Of a stretch of 60,000 nt of DNA, positions 1 to 10,197 are shown piece by piece. Source of the DNA: Neocallimastix lanati (nom. inval.) (lineage: Eukaryota > Neocallimastigomycota > Neocallimastigomycetes > Neocallimastigales > Neocallimastigaceae). The DNA lies in assembly GCA_016946835.1 (NCBI GenBank), contig JACVTC010000146.1:1-60000 (forward strand), written 5' to 3'. The position numbers and the translations under genes are program-made. The notes below the pieces were generated by a model. That model was not told the DNA's origin and did no database searches. It saw only the letters and a list, made by a program, of their open reading frames with translations. The first letter of the stretch is position 1. Each line of letters starts with the position of its first letter.

Positions 1-1255
1 TTTGTTTAATTGGCATTCGACCACTTATGATTTTTATTTTATGACTTAGTAATTTCGATTTACCTAAATCATCTGTATCAAGTGCCAATACATTTATATT
101 ATTTAATAATAAAAACTTTAGTTTGTTTCTAATTTTTGTTGGTGCTTTCGCCGCAATTTCATGAATAGTTATTTCCTTTACATTTTTAAAATTCTTAACA
201 GTATTTTCAATAGAAATATCAATATTTTTGATTACACTGTTTTCATAATTCTTTTTATCATTAATTTCATTTATTTTTGTTAATAAAGAATAATTATTTT
301 GTAAAGAATTTTTATTATCTTTTTTGTTACCACTTATAACGAAATCATTAATATCTTTAACATGATGATTAATTTCGAAAGAATTTTTATTATTAACATC
401 TTCATTAAAAATTGTGGAAAAATTTTTATCACTAATAGTATTATCAACATCTTTAGAAACTATATTATCATTATTATCATTACAAAAATTTTCAGAAGGT
501 TTATCAGTATTAATATTATTTTTATTAAGGTTTTCAGAAAGATTATTAATATTATTTTTATTAAGGTTTTCAGAAAGATTATTAATATTATTTTTATTAA
601 AAATTTCAGAAAAATTATTAATATTATTTTTATTTCCAAAAATATTATAAGGACTATTAGTATTATTAATGCTATTTAAGTTTTCATAAATATTATTAAT
701 ATTATCTAAATCTTTAGAAATATTATCAGTATTATTAACATCATATAAATTTTTAGAGAAATTATTAATATTATTTTTATTATTAAAATTTTCAGAAGAA
801 CAATTTTTATTATTAATACTAATCGAATTATTGATATTATTTTTATTAATAGGTTTTTCAAAAATATTATTAATTCTATCATTAAAAATTTTATTAGAAA
901 AATTTTTATTATTAAAATTTTTATTAGATAGATTTTTACTAGAAAAATTTTTATTAGAAAAATTTTCGATATTATTATTATTATCGATATTAATTTCATT
1001 TGGATTATCATGATTATTTATAGTATTAAAATTTTTGTTAGTATTATTATCATTAATATCTTTATTAGAAGAACAATTATTATTATAAATTTTAGAAATT
1101 TTATCATTATTAATTTTACATCCAAATACATTCTTTAAATAATTATCATTATTATTTATATTGCAAAAATTATTTCCATCTTTATCATTATGATTTCCAA
1201 AGGAATTATCAATATCATTATTATCATTATTTTCTTCATATAAATTTGAATATAT
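1..1255 (-). CDS. Pol Asn-rich linker and N-terminal lead-in to reverse transcriptase (partial)
   Basis: The frame used by gag reopens at 1255 and stays open to the window edge. It first encodes an Asn/Asp/Lys-rich linker of about 300 residues (runs such as NNDNNDIDNS, NKNFSNKIFNDRINN). It then encodes a conserved stretch ending ALDTDDLGKSKLLSHKIKI followed by GRMPIKQ. The latter corresponds to the segment just before the reverse transcriptase fingers in Ty3/gypsy elements (consensus-like DLG...H.I......PI.Q). The catalytic reverse transcriptase, RNase H and integrase should lie to the left of this window. The long Asn-rich insertion between protease and reverse transcriptase is unusual and looks like expanded AAT repeats. 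Confidence 0.65.
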   Translation of the reverse strand, partial: MYSNLYEENNDNNDIDNSFGNHNDKDGNNFCNINNNDNYLKNVFGCKINNDKISKIYNNNCSSNKDINDNNTNKNFNTINNHDNPNEINIDNNNNIENFSNKNFSSKNLSNKNFNNKNFSNKIFNDRINNIFEKPINKNNINNSISINNKNCSSENFNNKNNINNFSKNLYDVNNTDNISKDLDNINNIYENLNSINNTNSPYNIFGNKNNINNFSEIFNKNNINNLSENLNKNNINNLSENLNKNNINTDKPSENFCNDNNDNIVSKDVDNTISDKNFSTIFNEDVNNKNSFEINHHVKDINDFVISGNKKDNKNSLQNNYSLLTKINEINDKKNYENSVIKNIDISIENTVKNFKNVKEITIHEIAAKAPTKIRNKLKFLLLNNINVLALDTDDLGKSKLLSHKIKIISGRMPIKQ

Positions 1256-1881
1256 TTATCTTCGGTGGTTAATAAATAATCAACTAGCACATCTTTATTC
1301 AATTCTTCTTCGAATTCATCTTTAATATCATCTTCTTCATCTTCTATTTCCGTCACACTTTCAAAACTTCCTATCTTTCGTATCTCATCTGTTTTTTGAT
1401 ACAAGGTGTGATCAGAGAAGTCCATAATAATCTTCATTCTAGTTAGCGCATCCACACCAATTAATACTTGGAAAATATCATCTTTTTCAACCAATCTAAA
1501 GATTTCCTTAGAAGTAATATTTCCAATTGTTATTTCTATTTCATATAATTTTGAGATGAGCGTGGTATTAGTACAAGCTTGATATAAAGTTTCTTTAATA
1601 GCAGAAATTGGTTTAAATGGAATTTTATTATTTATCATGAAGGTTTTGGTGATCATATTAATAGAAGAACAGGAATCTAAATATACTGTAGTTTCTACGT
1701 TTTCTACCTTACATTTTGTTTTTACAATCTTATCTTTCTTAATTGTTGATAAGATTGTTTCTTCATCTTCTATAATTGTTGTAAACTTTAAGGCTTTAGA
1801 TAATTCAGTTCTCAATTTAGGATTGATATTGAGCAACTGTCCGATGGTAATATTAGCGAACTTATTTCCAATATCGTCCAC
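1156..1881 (-). CDS. Retropepsin-like aspartic protease region of pol
   Basis: This is the polyprotein-processing protease of the element. A conserved lead-in, ANITIGQLLNINPKLRTEL, resembles the stretch preceding the protease in fungal Ty3/gypsy pol. The active-site segment is VYLDSCSSINMITK at about residues 67-80, with Asp69 as catalytic residue. The usual D-S/T-G triad reads D-S-C, so Gly is replaced by Cys. A second hydrophobic segment, FQVLIGVDALTRMKIIMDF, matches the C-terminal flap/ILG-like strand of retropepsins. The frame is open upstream of the GTG at 1881 back to about 1940, so 1881 is not a true start. The last 25 or so codons run into an Ile/Met-rich out-of-frame reading of an Asn-rich region, showing a second frame break near 1255. 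Confidence 0.7.
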   Translation of the reverse strand: MDDIGNKFANITIGQLLNINPKLRTELSKALKFTTIIEDEETILSTIKKDKIVKTKCKVENVETTVYLDSCSSINMITKTFMINNKIPFKPISAIKETLYQACTNTTLISKLYEIEITIGNITSKEIFRLVEKDDIFQVLIGVDALTRMKIIMDFSDHTLYQKTDEIRKIGSFESVTEIEDEEDDIKDEFEEELNKDVLVDYLLTTEDKYIQIYMKKIMIIMILIIPLEIIMIKMEIIFAI

Positions 1882-1949
1882 TATATTATAATTAACTTGA
1901 TTTCCTGTTATTTTTAATTTTTTTGTAATATTTTCCTTATTGGATTTTT

Positions 1950-2392
1950 CTACCTTTTTTCACTTGGAAGTTGTATTTCTTTAGCTAATTCTTTTATTTC
2001 TTTTGCTCTTTCTTTCTTGTTTCTTCTTTTTGCTTCTTCAATTGAGGGTTCATTTATAAAAGATGGATCAAGATGATTTAACGCTTCTGTTTCTTTTTGA
2101 TTTTCATTTCCTTTATTATTACTATTAGTTTCACTTTCTGGTTCCATTTCCATTTGTTCCTGATTATTTGATGGAACTTTAATTGGTTGAGGATTTTCTT
2201 TTAAACTTTTCTTAGTTGCTTTCTTATATGGTTTATTTTCATTAGTTTTTCTACTTCTTCTTTCAGCTACAATGGCTATTTCTTTATTATCTTCTATATT
2301 CGAAGATTCTTTAGTTCCAGTAAATGAATTAGTTAAAAGAGTTGTATTGGTTTGATTTATGGGAGTATTCCTTCTCCCATTTAGAAGTTTAA
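1950..2392 (-). CDS. Gag-pol transframe / pol N-terminal region (no separate start)
   Basis: The reading frame -1 to gag is open from the slippery site to a TAG at 1950. It encodes a Lys/Glu/Asn-rich charged stretch, including IAIVAERRSRKTNENKPYKK and, near the end, EEAKRRNKKERAKEIKELAKEI, which should be helical. It has no convincing start codon of its own, so it is best read as the N-terminal part of pol made by frameshifting from gag. It stops just after a run of six A at about 1941-1946. One additional A there would carry the frame straight into the protease, so the stop is probably a single-base deletion in this copy or a base-calling error in the homopolymer. No catalytic motif lies in this segment. 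Confidence 0.6.
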
Positions 2393-2393
2393 A
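2359..2393 (-). promoter_or_regulatory. Probable -1 programmed ribosomal frameshift signal at gag-pol junction
   Basis: Read on the minus strand, the last gag codons are CCT TTA AAC TTC TAA. They contain the heptamer T TTA AAC in the correct zero-frame register (X XXY YYZ) at 2393-2387. A six-base spacer (2386-2381) holding the gag stop follows. Next comes a perfect 7-bp stem, ATGGGAG/CTCCCAT, at 2380-2359 with an eight-base loop. The GC content of the stem is exceptional for this locus. The -1 frame is open across this point and continues for about 148 codons, so slippage would fuse gag to pol. Whether a pseudoknot forms is unknown. Confidence 0.8.
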
Positions 2394-3711
2394 GGTTGAT
2401 TATTGTTATTAAATAAATTTTGGTTATTATTAATAGGATCTATGTTATTATGATTAGGATTTGAACTGTTATAACTAGTATTATTATAATTAGTATTAAC
2501 ATTAAAGTTTCCATTTGAGTTATAATTATTTACATTATTAGCATTAATATTAGAGTTTCTATTTAAATTACTAATATTATAATTACCATCATAGTTATTA
2601 TTATTGTTTAGGTTATGATTTCTGTTTGTATTGCTGTTATTTGTAATGTAGAGATTATTGTTATTAAGTCTTCCAGTAGCTTCCATATCAGCTAGTTCTT
2701 GATAAGTATAAGGACAATCTTGCATCCTATGACCAGGTTGATGACATTTAAAACAATTTAGATTAATATTATTAGACATAAAATTTTGATTTCTTAAATT
2801 ATTTTTAATTCCGGGTACTTTATTATTGCTAAAATTATTATTCATGTTGTTAAAATTTGGATTATTGTTATTATAATTATTACCACTATTATAACCATTT
2901 CGGAAATGATTTATATTTCTGTTATTAATAGAGTTATTATAATTATTATTATAAGAATTTCGATAATTATTATTATAATTATTTGAATGATTATAACCAT
3001 TATTTTTATTATAATTATTATAATTATTATAGTTATAATTATTATAATTAGAACGATAATTATTGTATTCATAATTATTAGGATTGTCATAATTTCTATT
3101 ATTATAATTATTACTATAATTATTTGGAAAAATAGAATTTAGACCTCCATAAGTATTGGTAAACATAACGACATTTCTATTTCTATTGGGCATTTCAGAA
3201 GCAGTCTCTGCAAGTTCAGCTATTTTAAATGCTTCTTCTAAATTAGCTGGTTGAGAAGTTATTACTTCCTTTCTAGCATATGGACGACTTAATAATGAAT
3301 CCGTGTAATCATTAATAGTAATAAATGCTTGACTTTCTGGAGTAAGTGATCCGTATAATTTACCGTATCTCCAGTTAAAGTCTTTAATTGATTCACCCTT
3401 TTGTATTTTGAGTGATTTTAGGTTAAAGCATTTTTCTTGAGGAGTAATATCTAAAAATTTTTCAATGGCAGTTTTAATATCCGTAATACTTGGATATATG
3501 ATCATTTCAGCCTCTTCATCTTCTTCTTTAAGATCTTCAATTACTCCTTTTAATCGTCCAGGAACACATTCTTTTGCCCAAGCAAACATTTTTCTAGGGT
3601 CATCAATATCTGAGAGTTCCATTACCCTATTGAACTCTTCAGCCCATGATTCTATGTCCCTATCGAAACTACCAATTCGTGGCAATAATTTAGCTATTTC
3701 GCTAATCTTCA

Positions 3712-3712
<1 letters not shown>
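2381..3712 (-). CDS. Gag polyprotein of Ty3/gypsy-like element (443 aa, CCHC zinc knuckle)
   Basis: This encodes the structural capsid and nucleocapsid protein of the retrotransposon. Residues 1-170 form a helical, charged domain typical of retrotransposon gag (WAEEFNRVMEL, ending in EEAFKIAELAETASEMP). Residues 185-320 are Asn/Tyr low-complexity sequence. A perfect CCHC knuckle follows (CFKCHQPGHRMQDC, spacing C-x2-C-x4-H-x4-C), then another Asn-rich tail. The ATG at 3712 follows a T/A homopolymer leader and begins MKISEIAKLL. The Asn richness reflects AAT codons in AT-rich DNA. The stop codon lies six bases into the zone between a slippery heptamer and a stem-loop, so a fraction of ribosomes would be expected to continue into pol in the -1 frame. 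Confidence 0.85.
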
Positions 3713-3743
<31 letters not shown>

Positions 3744-3932
3744 AAGAACACAAAAGAACACAAAATTGCTTAAATAGAAACGAATATAAAAAAAATTTTT
3801 TTTTTTTTTTTATATGGATATATATATATATTTTTTTTTATTTATTTTATTTAAAATATAGTTTTAAAAAGAAATTTATTTTATAATATTTATATATATA
3901 TATAGATTTTAACAAAAAAATGATAAAGAAAA

Positions 3933-3997
<65 letters not shown>

Positions 3998-4224
3998 TTA
4001 ATATTATTTAAAAATTGTGTTTTACAGGAAATTTATTTATAAGTATATATATAGAAATTTATTTTTTTTTTTTTTTTTTTTTTTAGATTTTAACAAAAAA
4101 TATAAATGATAAAGTAAATCCTATTAAAAGGAAAATAATTATTATATAAGATATTTTTTTTTATATGGATTTTAAAAAAAATGATGAAGTAAATCTTATT
4201 AAAAAGGAAGACAAATATTAATGA

Positions 4225-4271
<47 letters not shown>

Positions 4272-5200
4272 CAAATTCCAAATGAAGAATAGTTTTTAGT
4301 GATAGAAAAGGCTTGTTAGTAGAATTATTATTATATAAATTAGTATATTTTTTTTTGTATATATTTTAATAAGGGACAATCAAATATATGTTATAACTTT
4401 ATTATTATTTTCGATTCCCGCAAGCATTTACTCTGCGTCTTTCGACCTCCACTATTTAACCGTCAGTTCCAAGTAGCCTTTAACTGTTCCTGCCTATTGA
4501 AACAAGGGCTTTATGGATTTTTCAATTAAAGGTCTGATATTGAAACCTTATTAAATAGCGCTCTACTCCCCCGCTTATACAAGTAAACGCTCTTATCTAC
4601 TCTCTAATAAAAAGTTATTTTAATAATTTATTATACCTGAATTTAATCAAGCCACTAATAAATTACCATATATTGTATATTCCCGGAAGACGATGCTGAT
4701 TTTAGAAATAATTAATAATAATAATTTTTATTTAATTAATAATACGGAATTACTTAATTCACCTATCCCAATCGATGAGCCTTTAGCTATAGAGTTTTTC
4801 ATCTAACAGCCGCTCTCCCTGATGGTAGGTACTGAATGAATTTAGTATTCTAATATTAAGAAAATAAAAATTTAAAATTAATAATTATAAAACTTATTTA
4901 TTATTGTTGAATAAAACTAATTATTCCAAGTTTTTCAATATCTTGAAAAATCCTCTTGATAGACTTTCCAGATAGAACAAACTCTCTTGATGGAAGTAAT
5001 TATTTTAATAATAAATAAGAATTGAGCGGAAGTGCTCTTCTAAAATGTAATTTTTTTTTTTGAATTATTATATATAAATAATATATATATATATATATAT
5101 ATTTTTTTTTTATATTATTATTATTTTTATTATTATTATTATAAGTAAAAATAAATGTTTTATTATAACAAATAAAATTTACGAATTAAGTTTCACAAAA

Positions 5201-5236
<36 letters not shown>

Positions 5237-5406
5237 TATAAAATTTGTGTAACTAAGTAAAAAAATTAAATAATTTTTCCAAAAAAAAAATTAAAGTTTT
5301 ATAAATTTTATATTCCCTATAACAAAATAATAAGTTTAAATAAAAAAAATTATATGTTTAATATTTATTCTAAGGTTTCTTTTCATCTTATAATGTGTTT
5401 CAGGCG
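3713..5406 (-). other. Long leader between primer-binding site and gag, with three GC islands
   Basis: There is no convincing coding frame. Most of it is T/A homopolymer, including a T run of more than 50 bases at about 3938-3995. Three less AT-rich islands stand out at about 4410-4615, 4740-4830 and 4925-5040. They contain unique-looking sequence and short complementary segments. They may be structured leader RNA, a small exon, or debris from another insertion. Confidence 0.4.
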
Positions 5407-5422
5407 CCCGGATTCTCCACCA
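5407..5422 (-). promoter_or_regulatory. Candidate tRNA primer-binding site
   Basis: On the minus strand the sequence TGGTGGAGAATCCGGG reads as the complement of a tRNA 3' end: CCA (5420-5422), discriminator A (5419), a seven-base acceptor strand ATTCTCC (5412-5418) and the last five bases of a T-stem (5407-5411). It lies eight bases downstream of a TATCA LTR end at 5431. The donor tRNA is not identified. The tRNA-Leu in this window does not match. Confidence 0.5.
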
Positions 5423-5430
5423 AATTTTTA

Positions 5431-5775
5431 TGATACGGGCTGGGGTTGAAACACTAAGATATTCAAAACAAAAAAAAATAAATATTAACACATAACTATA
5501 AAAATAAATTTGGAAACAAGAAAAAAAATTAAATTTTAAAATATTCTTTATTTAAATTTAAAATTAAAATTATTTGTTCCCAGTATTAAAAAGAAAGAAA
5601 TTTATTCTTCTTTTTATACTTTTATTTTAATACATTTTATTTATTATTAATATATTCTTTATAAAAAAAAAACTATTATAACTATTTTATTTTAATTTTT
5701 AACTATTATTTTAAATTATTTTTTAAAAAAAAAATAACATTTATTAAATTAAAATATAAAAAATTAATTTAGAGA
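5431..5775 (-). repeat. Likely 3' part of the 5' LTR of the Ty3/gypsy-like element
   Basis: On the minus strand this ends ACCCCAGCCCGTATCA, nearly the same end as the plus-strand LTR-like repeat at 5777-7272 (ACACCCCGTATCA). A TATA-like GTATAAAAAG occurs inside. The LTR start was not found. The sequence probably stops where the oppositely oriented repeat begins. Confidence 0.4.
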
Positions 5776-5776
5776 T

Positions 5777-7272
5777 TGTATCACGAAGGGCATTCCGGGC
5801 GGTAGCTTCTTCTTGATATTGTTTTTCAGAGAGAGAATTAAACAGAATTGATATTTTCTGTATTTTAGATCATTTTTTTATTATTGAAATTCTGTATTTT
5901 AGTTCATTTTTATTTTTAATAAAGATTTAATTTATTTTTGATTTTTGATTTATTTTTAGTTTATTTCAAAGGTTTAGAAAATATTATACAGAAACTTATA
6001 ATTCTGTATTTTATATCAAATATTTATTGAAATAGGTTTTTATTATTCTTAATATAAAAATAAGAATTAATAATGATTTAAATATTATATAATTTTTAAT
6101 AAGAATATTTAATAATAATTTTTATTATATTTAATATTAATAAAAGATTTTAATAAGAATATTTAATAATAATTTTTATTATATTTGATATTAATAAAAG
6201 ATTTTAATAAGAATATTTAATAATAATTTTTATTATATTTGATATTAATAAAAGATTTTAATAAGAATATTTAATAATAATTTTTATTATATTTGATATT
6301 AATAAAAGAATTTTATAAGAATATTTAATAATAATTTTATAATATTTAATATTAATAAAAGAAATTAATAAGAATATTTAATAATAATTTTTATTATATT
6401 TAATATTAATAAAAGAATTTTATAAGAATATTTAATAATAATTTTTATTGTAAAAGATTTTAATAAGAATATTTAATAATAATTTTTATTATATTTAATA
6501 TTAATAAAAGATTTTTATTAGAATATTTAATAATTTTTATTATATTTAATATTAATAAAAGATTTTAATAAGAATATTTAATAATAATTTTTATTATAAA
6601 AGATTTTAATAAGAATATTTAATAATAATTTTTATTATATTTGATATTAATAAAAGATTTTAATAAGAATATTTAATAATAATTTTTATTATATTTAATA
6701 TTAATAAAAGAATTTTATAAGAATATTTAATAATAATTTTTATTATAAAAGATTTTAATAAGAATATTTAATAATAATTTTTATTATATTTAATATTAAT
6801 AAAAGATTTTTATTAGAATATTTAATAATTTTTATTATATTTAATATTAATAAAAGATTTTAATAAGAATATTTAATAATAATTTTTATTATATTTGATA
6901 TTAATAAAAGATTTTAATAAGAATATTTAATAATAATTTTTATTATATTTGATATTAATAAAAGATTTTAATAAGAATATTTAATAATAATTTTTATTAT
7001 ATTTAATATTAATAAAAGATTTTTATAAGAATATTTAATAATAATTTTTATTATATTTAATATTAATAAAAGAATTTTATAAGAATATTTAATAATAATT
7101 TTTATTATATTTAATATTAATAAAAGAAATTTATAAGAATATTTAATAATAATTTTTATTATATTTGATATTAATAAAAGATTTTAATAAGAATATTTAA
7201 TAATAATTTTATTTTATTATTATTAAGAGTATTTAATAGGAAATACAAGGTATTTAGTGACACCCCGTATCA
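5777..7272 (+). repeat. LTR-like repeat, about 1.5 kb, TGTATCACG...CCCGTATCA
   Basis: It begins TGTATCACGAAGGGC, ends CCCCGTATCA, and so has TG/CA termini. A partial copy of its start lies on the minus strand at 24950-24470, with the same opening motif, the same GGTAGCTTCTTCTTGATATTG-like stretch and the same 54-bp repeat unit. Its end matches the 5' LTR end of the Ty3-like element at 5431. I read it as a solo LTR. No flanking target duplication was found. Internal length is inflated by tandem repeats. Confidence 0.55.
6085..7210. repeat. 54-bp tandem repeat array (about 20 units)
   Basis: The unit begins AATAAGAATATTTAATAATA and includes TTATTATATTTGATATTAAT and AAAAGATTT. Exact spacing of 54 bases is seen between successive copies (6151, 6205). 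Some units lack the middle segment. It lies inside the LTR-like repeat, and a few units also occur in the partial copy at about 24480-24660. Confidence 0.9.
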
Positions 7273-7588
7273 AAAATGTAAGAATCTATAATTATTTGTT
7301 AGCAAATAATTATATTTTCTTAGTTAAGTTATTATAACTATAACTTTATTTAATTACATATAATATTTATTAAATTTATTTAATTTAATTTTAAATATTC
7401 ATTAATTTAACAAAATTTATTTAATTAATTTTAAATAATATATTTACAATATGCTAAATTCTCTACTGTAACTAATGTATTTTGTATTGTATTTTATTCT
7501 GTATTTTATAATGTATTCTGTATTTTATAATGTATTCTGTATTTTATTAACTATTTAATTTTATATTTTTAATATAAGGATAAATTAT

Positions 7589-7890
7589 ATGATCGAAATA
7601 TCTTTTATTATTTTATTCTTTTATTTTCGATCATTAGATTGGAAAATCGGTTAATTAAGATTTTTTCCAATTACTTTTTAGAAGTAATCGGTTTTACTTA
7701 ATTAATGCGATGATCGATATGGATAGAATATCGATCGAAAACTTATCTAGGTTTTTCTATCTAATCTTTTCTTAGATAAGAGATTTGTTAAGATTAGAAA
7801 ACCCTTTCTTATTTAACCTTATTTTCATAAAAAAATATAAATAAGGCTCTTGAGTTCTCTTTGAGAAATCAAGAGTTATTATTATAAAAA
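7589..7890 (+). repeat. Left copy of internal inverted repeat
   Basis: The sequence from ATGATCGAAAT to AAGAGTTATTATTATAA is largely the reverse complement of 10198-10502. Shared landmarks are CGATCAT, ATCGGTTAATTAAG, CGATATGGATAGAATATCG, AACTTATCTAGG and GGCTCTTGAGTTCTCTTTGAG. A TATA-like TATAAATAAGG (7836-7846) precedes a hairpin. Confidence 0.8.
7836..7875 (+). promoter_or_regulatory. TATA-like box followed by conserved hairpin (LTR U3/R-like)
   Basis: TATAAATAAGG at 7836-7846 is followed directly by a hairpin at 7847-7875. Its stems are CTCTTGA/TCAAGAG and TTCTC/GAGAA, separated by one G-A mismatch, with a TTT loop. The same module is preserved in inverted orientation at 10213-10252. The layout resembles an LTR promoter with a structured transcript start. 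The function is inferred only. Confidence 0.45.
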
Positions 7891-10197
7891 ACATAGTTAT
7901 AATAGTAACATTTTTATATTTTTAACTTTAATAAATTAATAAAAATATTTTATTCAAAAACATATTTTTAAGATCAATTTATACAAACAATTCTTCTCTT
8001 ACATGTTGTGTTATTATTATAATTAATTTTATAATAAACTCTACATTAAAGGTAAAAAAATTTATTTTATTTTATTTTCTCAACTTAATGAATTAGTCGT
8101 TAAGTTGTAGTTAATAATTCTATTTTGAGTTAGTTCTTAATAGAATTATTACAAAAAAATGTTGAGGTTCGGGACAGAATAATAATAAATATAGAAATAA
8201 ACACTAAAATAAAAAAAATTAAAAATTTAAAATATATCTTTTTTTTTAAAATATTTTATTTATTTATTTAATAAAAATTATTCAATTAAAAACTAAAAAT
8301 AAATTAATTTCTTTAATAAGATTATATTTTTTTCTTCAGATTATTTTTCTAAAATACAATTTTCTCATCTATTTATATTTTTTTTTATCGTTAGAAATGG
8401 TCAAGCCATTTCTTTAGAATATCTTAGAGTTACATGTTTGAATTGTATTTAAATTATAAATTCATAATCTATTCTATTATAATAAATAATTATTACATAT
8501 TATTAAATTCTAAACTATTTATTATTAATTGTAGTGATAATATATTTTAAAAATAATTTTATTACTTTTACAGAACTATTAGTAATAGAGTATTATTTAA
8601 TTTTATACTATTTTTAAATAAAAGTATTTTAGATTATTATCTATTATTAATCTTATTATAAATAGGGTGTATTTTGGAAGGAAGTATTACTAATTTTAAT
8701 GACAAGGATCATGGATTTAAGTAAAAGATTTTTAAATCATTATTAATTATATTAATTTTTATTAATAATAAATAATCTGTATTAGTAATATTTGTAAAAT
8801 AAAATTTTCTTTAATAATAAAATATTGATAGAATAAATCATATTAATAAAACTAGATATTGATAATAATATTGATATTAATAATATAGTATTAATTTTAA
8901 TAATAAAGTATTGATATTAATAAAGAATTTATATTAATAATAATAAATTTAATATTAGTAATAATTTGACAGTAATAGAACATAAGAAAGTTCCCCAAGT
9001 AAGGAAATAAATAATTTAATTTTAGTGGTTAAGTTATTTTTATGAAAAATAATAAAATTAACATTATTTGTTCATTCCTTAACAAAAATGTTATGGTTCG
9101 GGTTTTATTAGAATTTTTATTTAATTATTTATTTTTAATATTTTTCTGTCTACATTTTAATTATTGAAAAACTTCACTTATTTATACTTTTTGAAAAAAA
9201 ATAAATATGTAAAGCCTTTCTACATTTTATTATCATATTTAAAAAAAAATATTTACTATTACTAATTACTTAAAATTTTATATTAATTTAAATTAACTAA
9301 TTCATAAGTATTTTTATTTTAATAAATTTTGTTTATATAATTTTATATTATTTTTCATATACTAAAACTAAATTATTTAATATATACGAAAAGTAACAAA
9401 CAAAATTTAAAAAGATTTTACAGAAAAATAAAGTTATTTTAATCAAGAATGTTAATATAATATTCTTATATTTTATATAAAATAAATTTAAAAACTATAA
9501 TATATTTAATATTTATTATTAATCAATTAAGATTTGATTTTATTTGTGGGGAATAAAAAAATATTAAATAATCAATTTAAAAATAAAATAAAATACTAAA
9601 AAGAATACAAGTTTAATATTGATACAATATAATAATAATATAATAATATATTTGAAAATAAAAATAAAATATTAATATTGATAATAAACACTTTAACAAA
9701 ATAATAAAATTTAAGGTAAATTATAGATATTGATATTAATAGTAAAAATATAGAATTATTGATAATATTTTAGAAACTTTTAATAAAAATATAAAAAAAA
9801 ATATATTTAGAAAATATTTTAGTATAGAAAATATAGTAAAGTAATATTAAGTAAAGAATAATATAATGGATTCTAAAGTAAGTTGAAATTCTAATTAATA
9901 ATCCATTATATGTTCGTTCTTTACCAAAATGTAATAATTTAATTATAAAATTATAATTAAATTATTAATCATTAATATTAGCTCTAACTGCTAATATTAA
10001 AGGTTTAGAAAAGAATCATACTTACCTATGGTTCTTTCTAATTATCGAGTTTATTATAACGAATTATAATAGACGAAACACTAAAATTGATAAGGAAAAA
10101 TTTTAATTATAAAATTTGTTTTATTAAAATAATTTGTTTTATTATTTATTAAAAATTTTAAATGTTAAAACTTATTGTTATTATTATTATATTATAA

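Larger units (their letters stand above)
1..5775 (-). mobile_element. Ty3/gypsy-like LTR retrotransposon, 5' part, cut by window start
   Basis: On the minus strand the order is LTR end and primer-binding site (about 5431-5407), leader (5406-3713), gag with a CCHC zinc knuckle, retropepsin-like protease, an Asn-rich linker and the region leading into reverse transcriptase, which leaves the window at position 1. This order and the conserved sequences are those of Ty3/gypsy elements. The reading frame changes three times, each time by -1: at the gag end (with a recognisable frameshift signal), near 1945 and near 1255. The last two look like single-base losses, so this copy is probably not fully functional. 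The outer LTR boundary was not found. It may be truncated where it meets an LTR-like repeat in the opposite orientation at 5777. Confidence 0.8.

Noticed and set aside
362-1013. Hydrophobic Ile/Leu/Phe-rich frames on both strands that look like membrane proteins
   Set aside because: They are out-of-frame readings of the Asn-rich pol linker encoded by AAT/GAT repeats on the minus strand.
4410-4620. GC island as a tRNA or 5S rRNA gene
   Set aside because: A TTCGATTCCCGC stretch resembles a T-arm, but no acceptor, D-arm or anticodon arm could be folded around it, and no 5S boxes were found.
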